From Candidatus Omnitrophota bacterium (GTDB lineage: Bacteria; Omnitrophota; Gorgyraeia; Gygaellales; Profunditerraquicolaceae): a DNA stretch of 60,586 nucleotides. The notes beneath the pieces were generated by a model that did no database searches, was not told where the DNA came from, and worked only from the letters and a program-made list of their open reading frames with translations. The DNA lies in contig JAQUMI010000004.1 of the NCBI GenBank assembly GCA_028718225.1, forward strand, positions 1-60,586, written 5' to 3'. Below are positions 33,636 through 43,156 of the stretch, piece by piece; the stretch's first letter is position 1, and each line of letters begins with the position of its first letter. The position numbers and the translations under genes are program-made.

Positions 33636-33664
33636 AGTATAGACGTTAAACCGGGTCTTTTCAA
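33636..33664 (-). promoter_or_regulatory. Promoter of the 110-residue protein gene
   Basis: TTGAAA (33659-33664), 17-nt spacer, TATACT (33636-33641), each five of six to consensus. Transcription should start near 33629, giving a leader of about 95 nt. Confidence 0.75.
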
Positions 33665-33683
33665 GGTTATCTGGCTAAAAAAA

Positions 33684-33695
33684 GAAAGCGGTTTC
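33684..33695. promoter_or_regulatory. LacI-type operator-like palindrome
   Basis: GAAAGCGGTTTC lies about 20 nt upstream of the -35 box of the 110-residue protein gene. It differs at one base from the perfect GAAAGCGCTTTC at the cvpA-rpoD promoter (55780-55791). The same region followed by a T-run could also act as a weak terminator for the plsY operon, so the role is ambiguous. Confidence 0.4.
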
Positions 33696-33763
33696 TTAAC
33701 CCCAGAAATTATTATATTAAGTTCTTAGTTGCCCAGGATCTCGGTGAGGAACAAACGAAGCGG

Positions 33764-34393
33764 TTATTTTTTAAAGTTTAGTTTAGGCTCTTTACCCTTG
33801 AGGATTCTCTTGATGTTAGGCTTGTGGCGGAATATGATGAATACAGCTAAAAGCGTAACTATAAGGATTAAACCGATAGATTGCCCGGATAAAACAGTTA
33901 ATAAGGGAAAACTTAAGGCCGCCAATACCGAGGCTAAAGAAATGGTCCTGCTGAGAATAAAGACAACCAGCCAGATTAAAATAGTTATTCCCAGTATAAT
34001 TTTTAAACCGGCTATCTTAATAGAAAGCCCCAGCAAAACTCCCAAGGTTGTAGCTACCCCCTTGCCCCCTTTAAAATTCAAAAAGATGGTCCAGTTATGC
34101 CCGCAGATACAGCTTAAGCCAAGGATAATGCAAAATGCTTCTAGCGGAATAGTGACGCCGGCCCCGATAAGGCTTGGTAAAATTACCACCGGCAGGAACC
34201 CCTTGAGAATATCCAGCGCCAAAACAGCCGCCCCCCAACCTCTGCCTAAGAGCCTAAAGGCATTGGTTGCTCCCACATTTCCGGAGCCGAATTTACGAAT
34301 ATCGGTTTTCTTTATAATCCGGCCGAAAATATAGGCGGTAGGGATAGAACCGGCCAGGTAACTAATGATTATTCCGAGGAGAATCCAAAGCAT
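33764..34393 (-). CDS. plsY: Acyl-phosphate glycerol-3-phosphate acyltransferase PlsY
   Basis: PlsY makes lysophosphatidic acid from acyl-phosphate at the inner membrane. The 209-residue protein has five to six membrane segments and the conserved motifs AGSIPTAYIFGRI, RKFGSGNVGATNAFRLLG and FKGGKGVATTLG. It overlaps pgsA by 32 nt and is the last gene of the long yebC-plsY operon. PlsX is not in the window. Confidence 0.94.
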   Translation of the reverse strand: MLWILLGIIISYLAGSIPTAYIFGRIIKKTDIRKFGSGNVGATNAFRLLGRGWGAAVLALDILKGFLPVVILPSLIGAGVTIPLEAFCIILGLSCICGHNWTIFLNFKGGKGVATTLGVLLGLSIKIAGLKIILGITILIWLVVFILSRTISLASVLAALSFPLLTVLSGQSIGLILIVTLLAVFIIFRHKPNIKRILKGKEPKLNFKK

Positions 34394-34925
34394 AAAGTAT
34401 GATAAACCCCCTGTTTATATAGACTGCCCCTGAGATAACCGTAAGAATAACCGCCAGCCACCACAATAGCGGAGAAAACTTTAACTGCAGCAAAACCGAA
34501 ATAATTGCCAGCATCTGAAAAAGAGTCGTTAATTTACCCCAGTAAGTAGGTATGATATTAATATTCTGTTTTACGATATAGACTACCACTGCGCCCAAAA
34601 TTATGATCACATCGCGGCTGATAACGATAAGAATGACCCAGAGTGGAAACCTTAAAGCCAGGTTGCTGTTAACGCACAGGCAGATAAACGCGCTCATCAA
34701 TAGCAATTTATCTCCTAAAGGGTCTAAGATAAGGCCGGCCTTGGACTGCTCTTTTGATTTCCTGGCCATATAGCCGTCGGCAGCATCCGAGATAGCCGCA
34801 AGGATAAAAATTCCTAATGCGACAAACCTTAAATAACTCCTCTGCGGCGAATAGTAAGCCAGCGAAGCGATAAAAAACGGGACGCTTAAGATCCTGAAAG
34901 TTGAAATTTTATTCGCGATATTCAT
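34362..34925 (-). CDS. pgsA: CDP-diacylglycerol-glycerol-3-phosphate 3-phosphatidyltransferase
   Basis: PgsA makes phosphatidylglycerol phosphate, the precursor of phosphatidylglycerol. The 187-residue membrane protein has the CDP-alcohol phosphotransferase motif SDAADGYMARKSKEQSKAGL followed by ILDPLGDKLL, with the expected Asp positions. It overlaps lepB by 4 nt and plsY by 32 nt, so two phospholipid enzymes and the signal peptidase are co-translated. Confidence 0.93.
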   Translation of the reverse strand: MNIANKISTFRILSVPFFIASLAYYSPQRSYLRFVALGIFILAAISDAADGYMARKSKEQSKAGLILDPLGDKLLLMSAFICLCVNSNLALRFPLWVILIVISRDVIIILGAVVVYIVKQNINIIPTYWGKLTTLFQMLAIISVLLQLKFSPLLWWLAVILTVISGAVYINRGFIILYALDSPRNNH

Positions 34926-35500
34926 TTAATCACTCTTATGCGTAGCGGCGGCCAGTAGATAAGTACCGCCTCGCCCAGGATATTGTCCACCGGCACAAAC
35001 CCCCAATAGCGGCTATCCCGGGAGGACCCGGAATTATCCCCTAAAACAAAATAACTGCCTTGCGGCACGACAACCTTTTCGTATTCCTTGGCAAAGTTTC
35101 CCCGGTTATAATAATACCGGTTATTAAAAACAGGTTCTAATAAGGGCCGGGAATCAACGTAAATCGTACCGCTTTTAATCTCCACCGTCTCTCCCGGTAA
35201 AGCTACCAGTCTCTTGATAAAATCTTTATTTTTATCCTCAGGATATATAAAAACAACCACATCCCCTCTCTTCGGCTGCCTTAGCGCCGGCAGCCTTAAA
35301 TGCGTAAAAGGTACCTTAGCCCCGTAAATAAATTTATTCACCAGGATTAAATCGCCTTCCAGAAGCGTAGGCCGCATAGAGCCGGTAGGAATTTTAAAAG
35401 CCTGCACAATAAACGGCCGAATAACGCAGAAAGCCAGAAACGCCGCAAAAAGCGCTGCCTCTATCCATTCGCGTAAGGCCGATTTCTTTTTTTTCGTCAT
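34922..35500 (-). CDS. lepB: Signal peptidase I
   Basis: LepB cleaves signal peptides of exported proteins at the outer face of the inner membrane. I take the ATG at 35500 (MTKKKKSALREWIEAALFAA), which overlaps the lepA stop as ATGA and has GAGGT upstream, giving 192 residues. A longer frame to 35590 adds sequence from within lepA and was rejected. One membrane segment is followed by FKIPTGSMRPTLLEGD with the catalytic Ser, DFIKRLVALPGE with the Lys, and GDNSGSSRDSRYWGFV. Confidence 0.95.
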   Translation of the reverse strand: MTKKKKSALREWIEAALFAAFLAFCVIRPFIVQAFKIPTGSMRPTLLEGDLILVNKFIYGAKVPFTHLRLPALRQPKRGDVVVFIYPEDKNKDFIKRLVALPGETVEIKSGTIYVDSRPLLEPVFNNRYYYNRGNFAKEYEKVVVPQGSYFVLGDNSGSSRDSRYWGFVPVDNILGEAVLIYWPPLRIRVIK

Positions 35501-37293
35501 ATTTTTAATACCTCTAAAAAGGCTTCCTGGGGAATTTCTACTTTCCCGAACTGCTTGAGTCGTTTCTTGCCTTTTTTCTGCTCTTCCCAAAGTTTACGCT
35601 TACGGGTAATATCTCCGCCGTAACACTTGGCTGTGACGTGCTTACCGACCGAGCGGATCTTCTGCGCGGCCAGGATCTGGCTGCCGACAGCCGCCTGGAT
35701 TGAAACTTCAAATAATTGGCGCGGGATAAGCTCCTTGAGCTTATTGACCAAAGCATGCGCGCGCGAATACGCCTTATCTTTACACATCAGGGATGAGAAA
35801 GCATCGCAAGCCTGTCCGTTTAAGAGTATATCTAACTTCACCAGCTTTGTACTCAAATAATCCTTAAACTCATAATCCAATGAACCATATCCCTTAGTTA
35901 AAGATTTCATCCGGTCATAAAAATCCACGATAATCTCGGAAAGCGGAACGCTAAAAGTTAATTTAACCCTGTCTTCGCTTAAATACTCGTTGGACTGAAA
36001 GACTCCCCTCCTGGATTTAGTAAAATCGCAAACCGCTTCTATTGACTCTACGGGGATGATCATTAACAAACTGACATAGGGTTCCTGCGCCTCGCGTATT
36101 TCCTGCTCCGCAGGCAACCTGGCCGGCGTATCCACATCCAATGTTTCTCCGCTATTTTTTATTACCCGGTAAACTACGTTCGGGACAGTCAGGATCAAAT
36201 TTAAATTATACTCTCTCTCCAGGCGTTCCTGGACGATCTCCATATGCAAAAGGCCCAGGAAACCGCAGCGGAAACCCGAACCAAAAGATTGTGAATTTTC
36301 CGGTTCAAAAACAAATGAAGCATCGGATAACTTTAACTTATCCATAGCGTCGCGCAATTCCGGAAAATCACCCGGATTAACCGGATATATGCCGCAAAAA
36401 ACCAGGGGCTTAGGCTGACGGTAACCCGGAAAAACATCCAAACACGGGTTTTTAACATCGGTTATCGTATCGCCGATAATAATCTCCCTGGCCTCGCGGA
36501 TATTAGCCGTAAAATAACCTACTTCGCCGCAGGTCAAAGAATCTACCGCTGAATATTTTAAGTTTTGGAATACACCCAGTTCCTCAATCTTATAGACCTC
36601 TCCTGAATGCATCATCTTAAGCTGGGTTTGCGCTGTAATATTGCCGTCGGTAATCCGGACAAAGACTACTACACCTTTATAAGGGTCAAAACGACAATCA
36701 AACACCAAAGCCTTTAACGGATGGTTTTCTTCGCCTTGGGGCGCCGGGATTATCTTGATTATCCTTTCCAGAATATCTTCAATACCGCTGCCGTCTTTGG
36801 CCGAAGCCAGGATGATATCTTCCTCCTTAAAACCTAAAACACTGGTAATCTGTTTTTTAACTTTGGGCAGGTCTATGGAAACAAGGTCTATTTTATTAAT
36901 AACGGGAATAACCTCCAAGTTATTCTCCAGGGCCAGATAATAATTAGCTACAGTCTGGGCCTCTATCCCCTGGCTGGCATCTATCACCAGCACTGCCCCT
37001 TCACAGGCAGCCAGGGACTTAGAAACCTCATAGGTAAAATCCACATGACCCGGCGTATCTATTAGATTTAAAATATAATCTTTAGCGTCATGCGCCCGGT
37101 ATAATAACCTGACCATCGAGGCCTTAATAGTAATCCCGCGTTCACGCTCTAAATCCATATCGTCAAGTAGCTGGGTACCTTTGTGCCTTTTATCTATTGC
37201 ACCGGTTAATTCCAGAATGCGGTCGGCCAGCGTGGATTTACCGTGGTCTATATGCGCAATGATGCTGAAATTACGAATAAGTGATTTATCCAT
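35497..37293 (-). CDS. lepA: Translation elongation factor 4 (LepA)
   Basis: LepA is a ribosome-bound GTPase involved in translation/ribosome assembly. The 598-residue protein has the G-domain motifs AHIDHGKSTLADRI, DTPGHVDF and NKIDL, and the LepA-specific C-terminal part KCYGGDITRKRKLWEEQKKGKKRLKQFGKVEIPQEAFLEVL. It overlaps cmk by 8 nt and lepB by 4 nt; the lepA-lepB linkage is widespread in bacteria. Confidence 0.98.
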   Translation of the reverse strand: MDKSLIRNFSIIAHIDHGKSTLADRILELTGAIDKRHKGTQLLDDMDLERERGITIKASMVRLLYRAHDAKDYILNLIDTPGHVDFTYEVSKSLAACEGAVLVIDASQGIEAQTVANYYLALENNLEVIPVINKIDLVSIDLPKVKKQITSVLGFKEEDIILASAKDGSGIEDILERIIKIIPAPQGEENHPLKALVFDCRFDPYKGVVVFVRITDGNITAQTQLKMMHSGEVYKIEELGVFQNLKYSAVDSLTCGEVGYFTANIREAREIIIGDTITDVKNPCLDVFPGYRQPKPLVFCGIYPVNPGDFPELRDAMDKLKLSDASFVFEPENSQSFGSGFRCGFLGLLHMEIVQERLEREYNLNLILTVPNVVYRVIKNSGETLDVDTPARLPAEQEIREAQEPYVSLLMIIPVESIEAVCDFTKSRRGVFQSNEYLSEDRVKLTFSVPLSEIIVDFYDRMKSLTKGYGSLDYEFKDYLSTKLVKLDILLNGQACDAFSSLMCKDKAYSRAHALVNKLKELIPRQLFEVSIQAAVGSQILAAQKIRSVGKHVTAKCYGGDITRKRKLWEEQKKGKKRLKQFGKVEIPQEAFLEVLKI

Positions 37294-37942
37294 TGATAAA
37301 ACCTAAGACTTTATTGACTACCTCTTCAATACTAAGTTTCGTCGTATCTATATAGAGAGCATCTTCGGCTTGTTTAAGCGGTGCAACTGCGCGGCCGGAA
37401 TCTATCTTATCACGGTTGGCTAAATCCGCAGATACATCCTCTGCGGTTAAATTTTGGCCCAACCCGGCTGATTCCTTATACCTGCGGTTTACCCGTTCCT
37501 GGAAAACCGCATCAATATAAAATTTTTTTTCCGCTTTGGGAAAAACCACTGTGCCGATATCGCGGCCGTCCAGCACAGCATTGCCCCTGTTTCCCAGTTT
37601 TCTTTGCAGCTCAACCATGATTTTACGCACTTCCTTGATTTTAGCTACTTCCGAGACAAACCTCGTAATGCGCGGCTGGCGGATATCACTAGTTACATCG
37701 CGGCCGTCCAGCAATACCTTCAGCGGAGCCTGAGGATCATTTAACAGGCTGATCTCGGTATGCAAAGCAAGTTCGGTTACCTTCTGGGGATCCTTTATAT
37801 CTACCCCTTCTTCCAGGGCCTTCAGGGTCAATGCCCGGTACATGGCGCCGGTATCAATATAAAGGAAATTGAGGGACTTAGCGACTAACTTAGCGACTGT
37901 GCTTTTGCCTGCACCTGCGGGGCCGTCTATAGCGATAATCAT
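37286..37942 (-). CDS. cmk: Cytidylate kinase
   Basis: Cmk phosphorylates CMP and dCMP. The 218-residue protein shows the P-loop DGPAGAGKSTVAKLVA, the substrate-binding YIDTGAMYRALTL, RGNAVLDGRDIGTVVFPKA and the RRYKE segment. It overlaps tyrA by 4 nt and lepA by 8 nt. The common partner rpsA is not adjacent here. Confidence 0.96.
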   Translation of the reverse strand: MIIAIDGPAGAGKSTVAKLVAKSLNFLYIDTGAMYRALTLKALEEGVDIKDPQKVTELALHTEISLLNDPQAPLKVLLDGRDVTSDIRQPRITRFVSEVAKIKEVRKIMVELQRKLGNRGNAVLDGRDIGTVVFPKAEKKFYIDAVFQERVNRRYKESAGLGQNLTAEDVSADLANRDKIDSGRAVAPLKQAEDALYIDTTKLSIEEVVNKVLGFING

Positions 37943-38769
37943 CCTAGGCTGTTTCTCTTCTTTTGCGCGCGGGCTAAAATAGCCCTAAGTTCCTTTTTAT
38001 TATTCTTGCTGATTGCGGATTTTATTTTCAATAATTTTTTTTCAAAATCAGCTATTGCTTTAAGTATATTCTTCCGGTTGGTCAAAAAGATACCCTGCCA
38101 GAGTAAAGCATCGGAAGCAGCTATACGCGTAGTGTCTTTCAGTCCACTGGCAGAAAATTTTAAGCTGGCATCCGGGATGCTGTCAATAAGCGAAAAGGCA
38201 ACGGCGTGCGGGAGATGACTGGTAAAAGAGAGTACCCGGTCATGCTCCTTAGGAGACAAGCAGATAACCCTAGCTCCCGCCTTTTGCCATAATGCTTTGA
38301 TTTTTTTCATTGCCGTTCCCGGAGTTTTTAGGGTAGGAGTTAAAATGCACAGCGTACCCTTGAAAATTCCGGCCTGCGCGTAGATAACGCCCCGTTTTTC
38401 TGAACCGGCTAAAGGATGGCTGCCTACGTAATTCAAAAAGTCCTTACCCAGAAAAGAAACTATTTTTTCCTTGGTACTTCCGACATCCGTAACTATACAA
38501 TCATTATTTACGTATTTAAGGATCTCTTCTCTCAGGCTTATTATCGTATCTACCGGAGCAGCCAGAATCAAAAGGTCCGCGCCCTTAATGATGTTAAACG
38601 AAAGCGCACCCCGGTCAATGGCCTTACTCTTTAAGGCCAAATCCAGGCTCGCTTGGTGCCGGGCCACTCCGACAATTTCTTTAGCCAGCTTCTCCTTTTT
38701 GATAACCAGGGCCAGCGAACCGCCGATTAAACCCGTCCCGATAACCGCAACCTTATTGAATAAAAGCAT
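37939..38769 (-). CDS. tyrA: Prephenate dehydrogenase
   Basis: TyrA oxidatively decarboxylates prephenate to 4-hydroxyphenylpyruvate, the tyrosine branch. The 276-residue protein has an N-terminal Rossmann motif VAVIGTGLIGGSLALVIKK, the VTDVGSTKEKIV and VGSHPLAGSEKRGV segments, and HLPHAVAFSLID in the helical dimer domain. No ACT or chorismate-mutase domain is fused. The gene starts on the aroF stop (1-nt overlap). Confidence 0.94.
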   Translation of the reverse strand: MLLFNKVAVIGTGLIGGSLALVIKKEKLAKEIVGVARHQASLDLALKSKAIDRGALSFNIIKGADLLILAAPVDTIISLREEILKYVNNDCIVTDVGSTKEKIVSFLGKDFLNYVGSHPLAGSEKRGVIYAQAGIFKGTLCILTPTLKTPGTAMKKIKALWQKAGARVICLSPKEHDRVLSFTSHLPHAVAFSLIDSIPDASLKFSASGLKDTTRIAASDALLWQGIFLTNRKNILKAIADFEKKLLKIKSAISKNNKKELRAILARAQKKRNSLG

Positions 38770-39785
38770 TAAATCTCTCTTTCTATAGACTTAGCTAGAA
38801 TTTTTAACTCCTGCATCAGGCTGGCGAAATTAACAGGGAGCAAAGATTGGGCGCCATCAGACATTGCCTCCTCAGGTGCGCTATGCACCTCAATAATCAA
38901 GCCGTCTGAACCGACAGCAATCGCTGCTTTAGAGAGCGGCCCGACCAATCCCCATTTGCCCGCCGCGTGCGATGGATCCACTATTATCGGAAGGTGCGAA
39001 AGCTGCTTAACTACCGGCACCGCGCTTATATCCAGGGTATTCCGGGTAGAATCCTCAAATGTCCTTATGCCGCGCTCGCAGAGTATAACGTTAAAATTTC
39101 CACCGGACAATATGTACTCGGCAGACATAAGCATCTCTTTTACCGTTGAGGACAAGCCCCTTTTTAACAATACCGGCTTCTTGGCCAAACCTACTTCCTT
39201 TAAGAGGTTGAAATTCTGCATATTCCGCGCGCCAATCTGCAAGACATCAACGTAGCTAGCGACCAGGCTCACATCCCGGGTATCCATTACTTCGCTTATG
39301 GTTACAAGGTTGAGCTCCGCACCTATCTGCTTTAGCATTTTAAGCCCTTCTTCGCCTAAGCCTTGAAAACTGTAAGGCGAAGTCCGCGGCTTAAACGCAC
39401 CCCCGCGCAAAACTGTTGCCCCCGCCTTTTTGGCGCTAACGGCAATTTTACGCAAAGTATCGATATCCTCAATCGCGCAAGGACCAGCCGCAACTGCTAT
39501 TTTCTTACCGCCTATTTTTACCCCTTTGCCTAAATCAATAACCGAGTCCGCTGGTTGAAACTCCCGTGAAACAAGCCGGTAAGGGGCCAAAACCGGTATA
39601 ACCTTTTCTACGCCGGGAAATACTTCTACAGGCGTAACCCGCAACACATCTTCCGGGCCGATCACTCCGATGATCGTGCGCTCGGTGCCCTTAGAAACAT
39701 GCGGGGTCAAGCCTAGTTTTTTTACTTTTTCAATTATATGGTCTATTTGTCCGTCTGTAGCGTCCGGCCTTAAGACAATAATCAT
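38769..39785 (-). CDS. aroF: 3-deoxy-7-phosphoheptulonate (DAHP) synthase, type I-beta
   Basis: This enzyme starts the shikimate pathway by joining phosphoenolpyruvate and erythrose 4-phosphate. The 338-residue protein has an N-terminal ferredoxin-like regulatory domain (about 1-70) followed by the TIM barrel with [49 protein letters not shown] and [10 protein letters not shown]. The N-terminal extension is typical of Thermotoga-type enzymes that are feedback-inhibited by Tyr or Phe. It overlaps hisC by 4 nt. Confidence 0.95.
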   Translation of the reverse strand: MIIVLRPDATDGQIDHIIEKVKKLGLTPHVSKGTERTIIGVIGPEDVLRVTPVEVFPGVEKVIPVLAPYRLVSREFQPADSVIDLGKGVKIGGKKIAVAAGPCAIEDIDTLRKIAVSAKKAGATVLRGGAFKPRTSPYSFQGLGEEGLKMLKQIGAELNLVTISEVMDTRDVSLVASYVDVLQIGARNMQNFNLLKEVGLAKKPVLLKRGLSSTVKEMLMSAEYILSGGNFNVILCERGIRTFEDSTRNTLDISAVPVVKQLSHLPIIVDPSHAAGKWGLVGPLSKAAIAVGSDGLIIEVHSAPEEAMSDGAQSLLPVNFASLMQELKILAKSIEREI

Positions 39786-40882
39786 GTTTTCTCCTTCCCC
39801 CTGATGATCTTTTTCAATACCCTGATGAATCTTTCATTTTCTTTCTTTGTCCCGATACTTACGCGGATAAAATTTTTTAAACCATACTGCTTCATATCGC
39901 GCACAATCACCCCAAACTTCAACATCTTAGCGAAAAATTCAAGACTCTCCACGCCTACATCCACAAGGATAAAATTAGCGACACTCGGGACATAAGCCAG
40001 GCCCAGTTTTTTAAGGTTATCGTAAAGATAATTTTTGCCTTCCAGCACCATATCCCTGGTTTTACGCAAAAATTCCTTATCCTCCAGCGCAGCACATGCC
40101 CCTGCCTGCGCCAGGGAATTAATATTAAACGGCTGCCTTACCCTTTCCATATAACTTACTAACTCGGCGTTCGCGATGGCATACCCTAATCTCAAGCCCG
40201 CCAGGCCATAAGCCTTGGAAAAAGTCTTCAGGATAATGACATTTTTATTCTTAAAATAATCCTGGGCCCGTGGAAAATCGTTTACGTCGATAAAAACATC
40301 ATATGCCTCATCTACAACCAATAATATGTTATCCGGTAAATCGCGGATAAAATCATTGAGTTCAAACCTGGTGACATAGGTGCCTGTGGGGTTATTGGGA
40401 TTAGCGATAAAAATCAGCTTGGTTTTTCGATCAATCTTCTTTTTGATTGACTCCAGGTCATATTTAAAATAGCGTAAAGGAACGCGCCTTACCTGGCGGT
40501 TATTCACCGCAGCGATAATCCCGTACTCTAAGAAAGTGGCTTCGGCGGTTATGATATTTTCATCGTCCTCGACGAATGTCTTAATGATTACATCAATCAA
40601 CTCATCGGAACCGTTACCCAAAACCAGGTTGGCCGGCGTAATGTTTAAAAATTTGGCCAGTTTCTTTTTTAAATAAAAACTCTGGGAATCCGGATAGCGG
40701 TTTATTCCGGAGGCTTCCTGGCGTATGGCCTTGACCGCCTTGGGAGAGACCCCGAACGGGTTCTCGTTTGAAGCCAGTTTTATAACATCCCTTAGCCCCA
40801 GCTGCCTCTTAGTTTCCTCGATAGGCTTGCCTGTGACATAGGCACTAACGCCTAATATGTTTTTACGAACCAACTCGCGCAT
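39782..40882 (-). CDS. hisC: Histidinol-phosphate aminotransferase-type aminotransferase
   Basis: This is a class I/II PLP aminotransferase of the HisC family (366 residues). Features are [14 protein letters not shown], the [13 protein letters not shown] loop, VVDEAYDVF and the PLP-binding Lys in [19 protein letters not shown]. HisC enzymes often also transaminate aromatic 2-oxo acids. No histidine genes are nearby, and the gene sits between pheA and aroF, so making Phe and Tyr is a likely main or extra role. Confidence 0.9.
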   Translation of the reverse strand: MRELVRKNILGVSAYVTGKPIEETKRQLGLRDVIKLASNENPFGVSPKAVKAIRQEASGINRYPDSQSFYLKKKLAKFLNITPANLVLGNGSDELIDVIIKTFVEDDENIITAEATFLEYGIIAAVNNRQVRRVPLRYFKYDLESIKKKIDRKTKLIFIANPNNPTGTYVTRFELNDFIRDLPDNILLVVDEAYDVFIDVNDFPRAQDYFKNKNVIILKTFSKAYGLAGLRLGYAIANAELVSYMERVRQPFNINSLAQAGACAALEDKEFLRKTRDMVLEGKNYLYDNLKKLGLAYVPSVANFILVDVGVESLEFFAKMLKFGVIVRDMKQYGLKNFIRVSIGTKKENERFIRVLKKIIRGKEKT

Positions 40883-40891
40883 TTATTCTCC

Positions 40892-41947
40892 TTAAATAGG
40901 ATACGAACCTAATACCTTTAAAAATTTGCACTTGCTCTCTAATTCCCGCAGCGCCTTCTGGATCCGGGGATCCTGTTGATGACCCTCCAGGTCCACAAAG
41001 AAATAGTAATCCCAGGCTTTTCTTTTGGATGGCCGGGACTCAATCTTAGTCAGGTTGATCTTATATCTCTTAAAAGGAAGCAGCATATCGTGAAGCGCTC
41101 CTACCTTGTCTTTAATGGAGAAAAGGATAGATGTTCGGTCTCTTCCGGTCTTTCCCGCATCGGTCTTGCCGATAACAAAGAAACGGGTAATATTGTGCGG
41201 TGAATCTTCGATATCGCGGGCAAGTACCTTTAGCTTATAAACTTTACCCGCTAATAATGAAGCTACGCAAGCAGTGTTTCTTTCTTTTGCGACTATCTTG
41301 GCTGCTGCCGTAGTGCTGGAAACTTCAACCTGCTCTGCCTTAGGTAAATTTTCCTGAAGCCATATGCGGCATTGGGCCAGGACCTGCGGGTTAGAATAAA
41401 CCCGTCTGATTTTATCCTTGGTGCTCCTAGCCAACAGGTTGTGCGCTACATCCAGGATTATTTGCGAACAAATCTTCAGGTCAGAATCTACCAGCATATC
41501 CAAAGTATGCGTCACCGCCCCTTCGATGGAATTCTCCACAGGGACGACTCCGTAATCACTGGCTTCCCTCTCTACCTCTAAAAATACATCCGCGATGCTT
41601 CCGCAAGCCACATAATTTACCTGCGAGCCGAATCTTTTTAAAGCCGCCAAATTGCTGAAAGATGCTTCCGGACCCATATAAGCTATCTTCAGAGGCTTTT
41701 CCAGAGCAAGACTAGAGGACATAATTTCGCGATATATCGCTTCCAGCGCTTTTACGGCCAACGGCCCCCTGCTTAAAAGAACTGCTTTTCTTAAGACTTC
41801 TTTTTCGCGTTCAGGCACATAGATGCTCCGGCCGCTTTTAGATTTCACGCCGGCTATATCCAGAGTGATTCTGGCGCGGGCATTTAAAAACTGGATTATC
41901 TTTTTATCTAAGCTATCTATTTTCCTGCGTAAGTTTTTGAGGCTCAT
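40892..41947 (-). CDS. pheA: Bifunctional chorismate mutase/prephenate dehydratase
   Basis: This 351-residue P-protein converts chorismate to prephenate and then phenylpyruvate. Residues 1-85 form the AroQ-type chorismate mutase (NLRRKIDSLDKKIIQFLNAR). Residues about 90-270 form the dehydratase (YMGPEASFSNLAALKRF, VVPVENSIEGAVTHTLDML and the terminal NITRFFVIG). An ACT domain closes the protein with KVGALHDMLLPF and TKIESRPSKR, the Phe-binding region, so feedback inhibition by Phe is expected. It overlaps scpB by 35 nt but has its own CGGAGGAA site. Confidence 0.96.
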   Translation of the reverse strand: MSLKNLRRKIDSLDKKIIQFLNARARITLDIAGVKSKSGRSIYVPEREKEVLRKAVLLSRGPLAVKALEAIYREIMSSSLALEKPLKIAYMGPEASFSNLAALKRFGSQVNYVACGSIADVFLEVEREASDYGVVPVENSIEGAVTHTLDMLVDSDLKICSQIILDVAHNLLARSTKDKIRRVYSNPQVLAQCRIWLQENLPKAEQVEVSSTTAAAKIVAKERNTACVASLLAGKVYKLKVLARDIEDSPHNITRFFVIGKTDAGKTGRDRTSILFSIKDKVGALHDMLLPFKRYKINLTKIESRPSKRKAWDYYFFVDLEGHQQDPRIQKALRELESKCKFLKVLGSYPI

Positions 41948-42533
41948 TTGATTCCTCCGTTTTCTTTTCTTCTTCTAACTCTATATCGACGAGGTCCTTA
42001 TTTCTGGCCAACGCCGAAAAATCTTCGATTTTAGGCAGGTCTTCTAAAGACTTTAATCCAAAGTGCTCCAGGAACCGCCTGGTCGTACCATACACACATG
42101 GCCTTCCGGGAGATTTTTTTCTTCCGGCAATACGGATAAGGTCCTTATCCGCTAAACTCTTGATCACCCCGTCAACATTGACATTCCTCAATAATTCTAT
42201 TTCTAACCTGGTCAGGGGCTGCTTATAAGCGATAATCGCCAGCGTCTCTAATGCAGGTTTGGATAATTTTTCGGCATTCCGGTCTTTGAATAATTTCTTC
42301 AGGAAAGGCGCGAAGGCTGCCGCAGTGATCATCTGAAAACCGCCGGCTATTTCGACAATACGTATGCCGCGGTTAGCCTCTTCATATTCAAGCTTTAATT
42401 CTTCAATTAAACGGCGGGCCTCCGGCAAATCCAGGTTATCCAAAACAACCCTTATTTGTTCTAGGGGTAAAGGTTTTTCGCTCGCTAGCAACAAGGCTTC
42501 AATGACGGACTTGCGGTTATCCTGCGTATTCAT
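41913..42533 (-). CDS. scpB: Segregation and condensation protein B
   Basis: ScpB is the winged-helix subunit of the SMC-ScpAB condensin. The 206-residue protein shows VIEALLLASEKPLPLEQIR, LETLAIIAYKQPLTRLEIELLRNVNVDGVIKSL and IAGRKKSPGRPCVYGTTRRFLEHFGL. Its Glu/Lys-rich tail is encoded in the 35-nt overlap with pheA. ScpA and SMC are not in the window. Confidence 0.95.
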   Translation of the reverse strand: MNTQDNRKSVIEALLLASEKPLPLEQIRVVLDNLDLPEARRLIEELKLEYEEANRGIRIVEIAGGFQMITAAAFAPFLKKLFKDRNAEKLSKPALETLAIIAYKQPLTRLEIELLRNVNVDGVIKSLADKDLIRIAGRKKSPGRPCVYGTTRRFLEHFGLKSLEDLPKIEDFSALARNKDLVDIELEEEKKTEESNEPQKLTQENR

Positions 42534-43156
42534 TTTAATTTTCTCTGTTTATAGACCAGGTTTAAAAGCTCCTCGGTAGTATTAATATCTGCGGAGGCCT
42601 CCAGGGATTTTTTAATCATCTGCAAAGCTTCCGACCGTTTATATTCTAATTGTAAAAGGACAGCTAAGGCCTCTTCGCTGATATCTTTGGCCTTAACCGA
42701 AGTTTCTTTTGTCTTACGGTCCTGGATCAACCCAAACCTACCGATTTTATTCTGAAGCTTGGCAATGATCTCTTTTGCCCTCTGCTCGCCTATGCCGGGA
42801 AGCGATTTTAAAAAAAGTAAATCCCCTTCGTCTATTGCCCGGGCGATCTCAGAGATAGGCTTGTTCAGGGCCTTAAGCGCGGCGCGCGGGCCTATGCCTG
42901 AAACAGTGATGAAAATTTCAAAAAAATCTTTTTCTATATCGTTCAGAAAACCGATTAAAACGGGTATACTCTTATTCGCATCAGACTGCAGATAATGAAA
43001 CGTCTGTAAACATATCAAGCCGTCAGCTGTTAGAGATTCGCCTACACGCTGCATTACGGTAGTGGGGACAAAAACCTGGTAAGCCAGGCCGTTTATATCC
43101 ACCACCAGGTAATTATTTCCTCTTTCTATAATTTTTCCCGTAACCCTGGAAATCAT
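42530..43156 (-). CDS. ruvA: Holliday junction helicase subunit RuvA
   Basis: RuvA binds four-way DNA junctions and loads RuvB. The 208-residue protein begins MISRVTGKIIERGNNYLVVDINGLAYQVFVP, has helix-hairpin-helix motifs (VSGIGPRAALKAL and LPGIGEQRAKEIIAKL) and a C-terminal RuvB-binding domain. It overlaps ruvC and scpB by 4 nt each. RuvB is not in this window. Confidence 0.96.
   Translation of the reverse strand: MISRVTGKIIERGNNYLVVDINGLAYQVFVPTTVMQRVGESLTADGLICLQTFHYLQSDANKSIPVLIGFLNDIEKDFFEIFITVSGIGPRAALKALNKPISEIARAIDEGDLLFLKSLPGIGEQRAKEIIAKLQNKIGRFGLIQDRKTKETSVKAKDISEEALAVLLQLEYKRSEALQMIKKSLEASADINTTEELLNLVYKQRKLK

Noticed and set aside
33541-33640. c-di-GMP (GEMM) riboswitch upstream of the 110-residue protein
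   Set aside because: A GGCAAAGC string suggested it, but the paired P2/P3 arms and GACGCAAAGCC core are absent.
33729-34334. 201-codon plus-strand frame
   Set aside because: It lies antisense to plsY, which has intact family motifs; no ribosome site or family resemblance.
35501-35590. Longer lepB start inside lepA
   Set aside because: The extra 30 residues are unlike signal peptidase, and the ATGA overlap at 35500 is the usual coupling.
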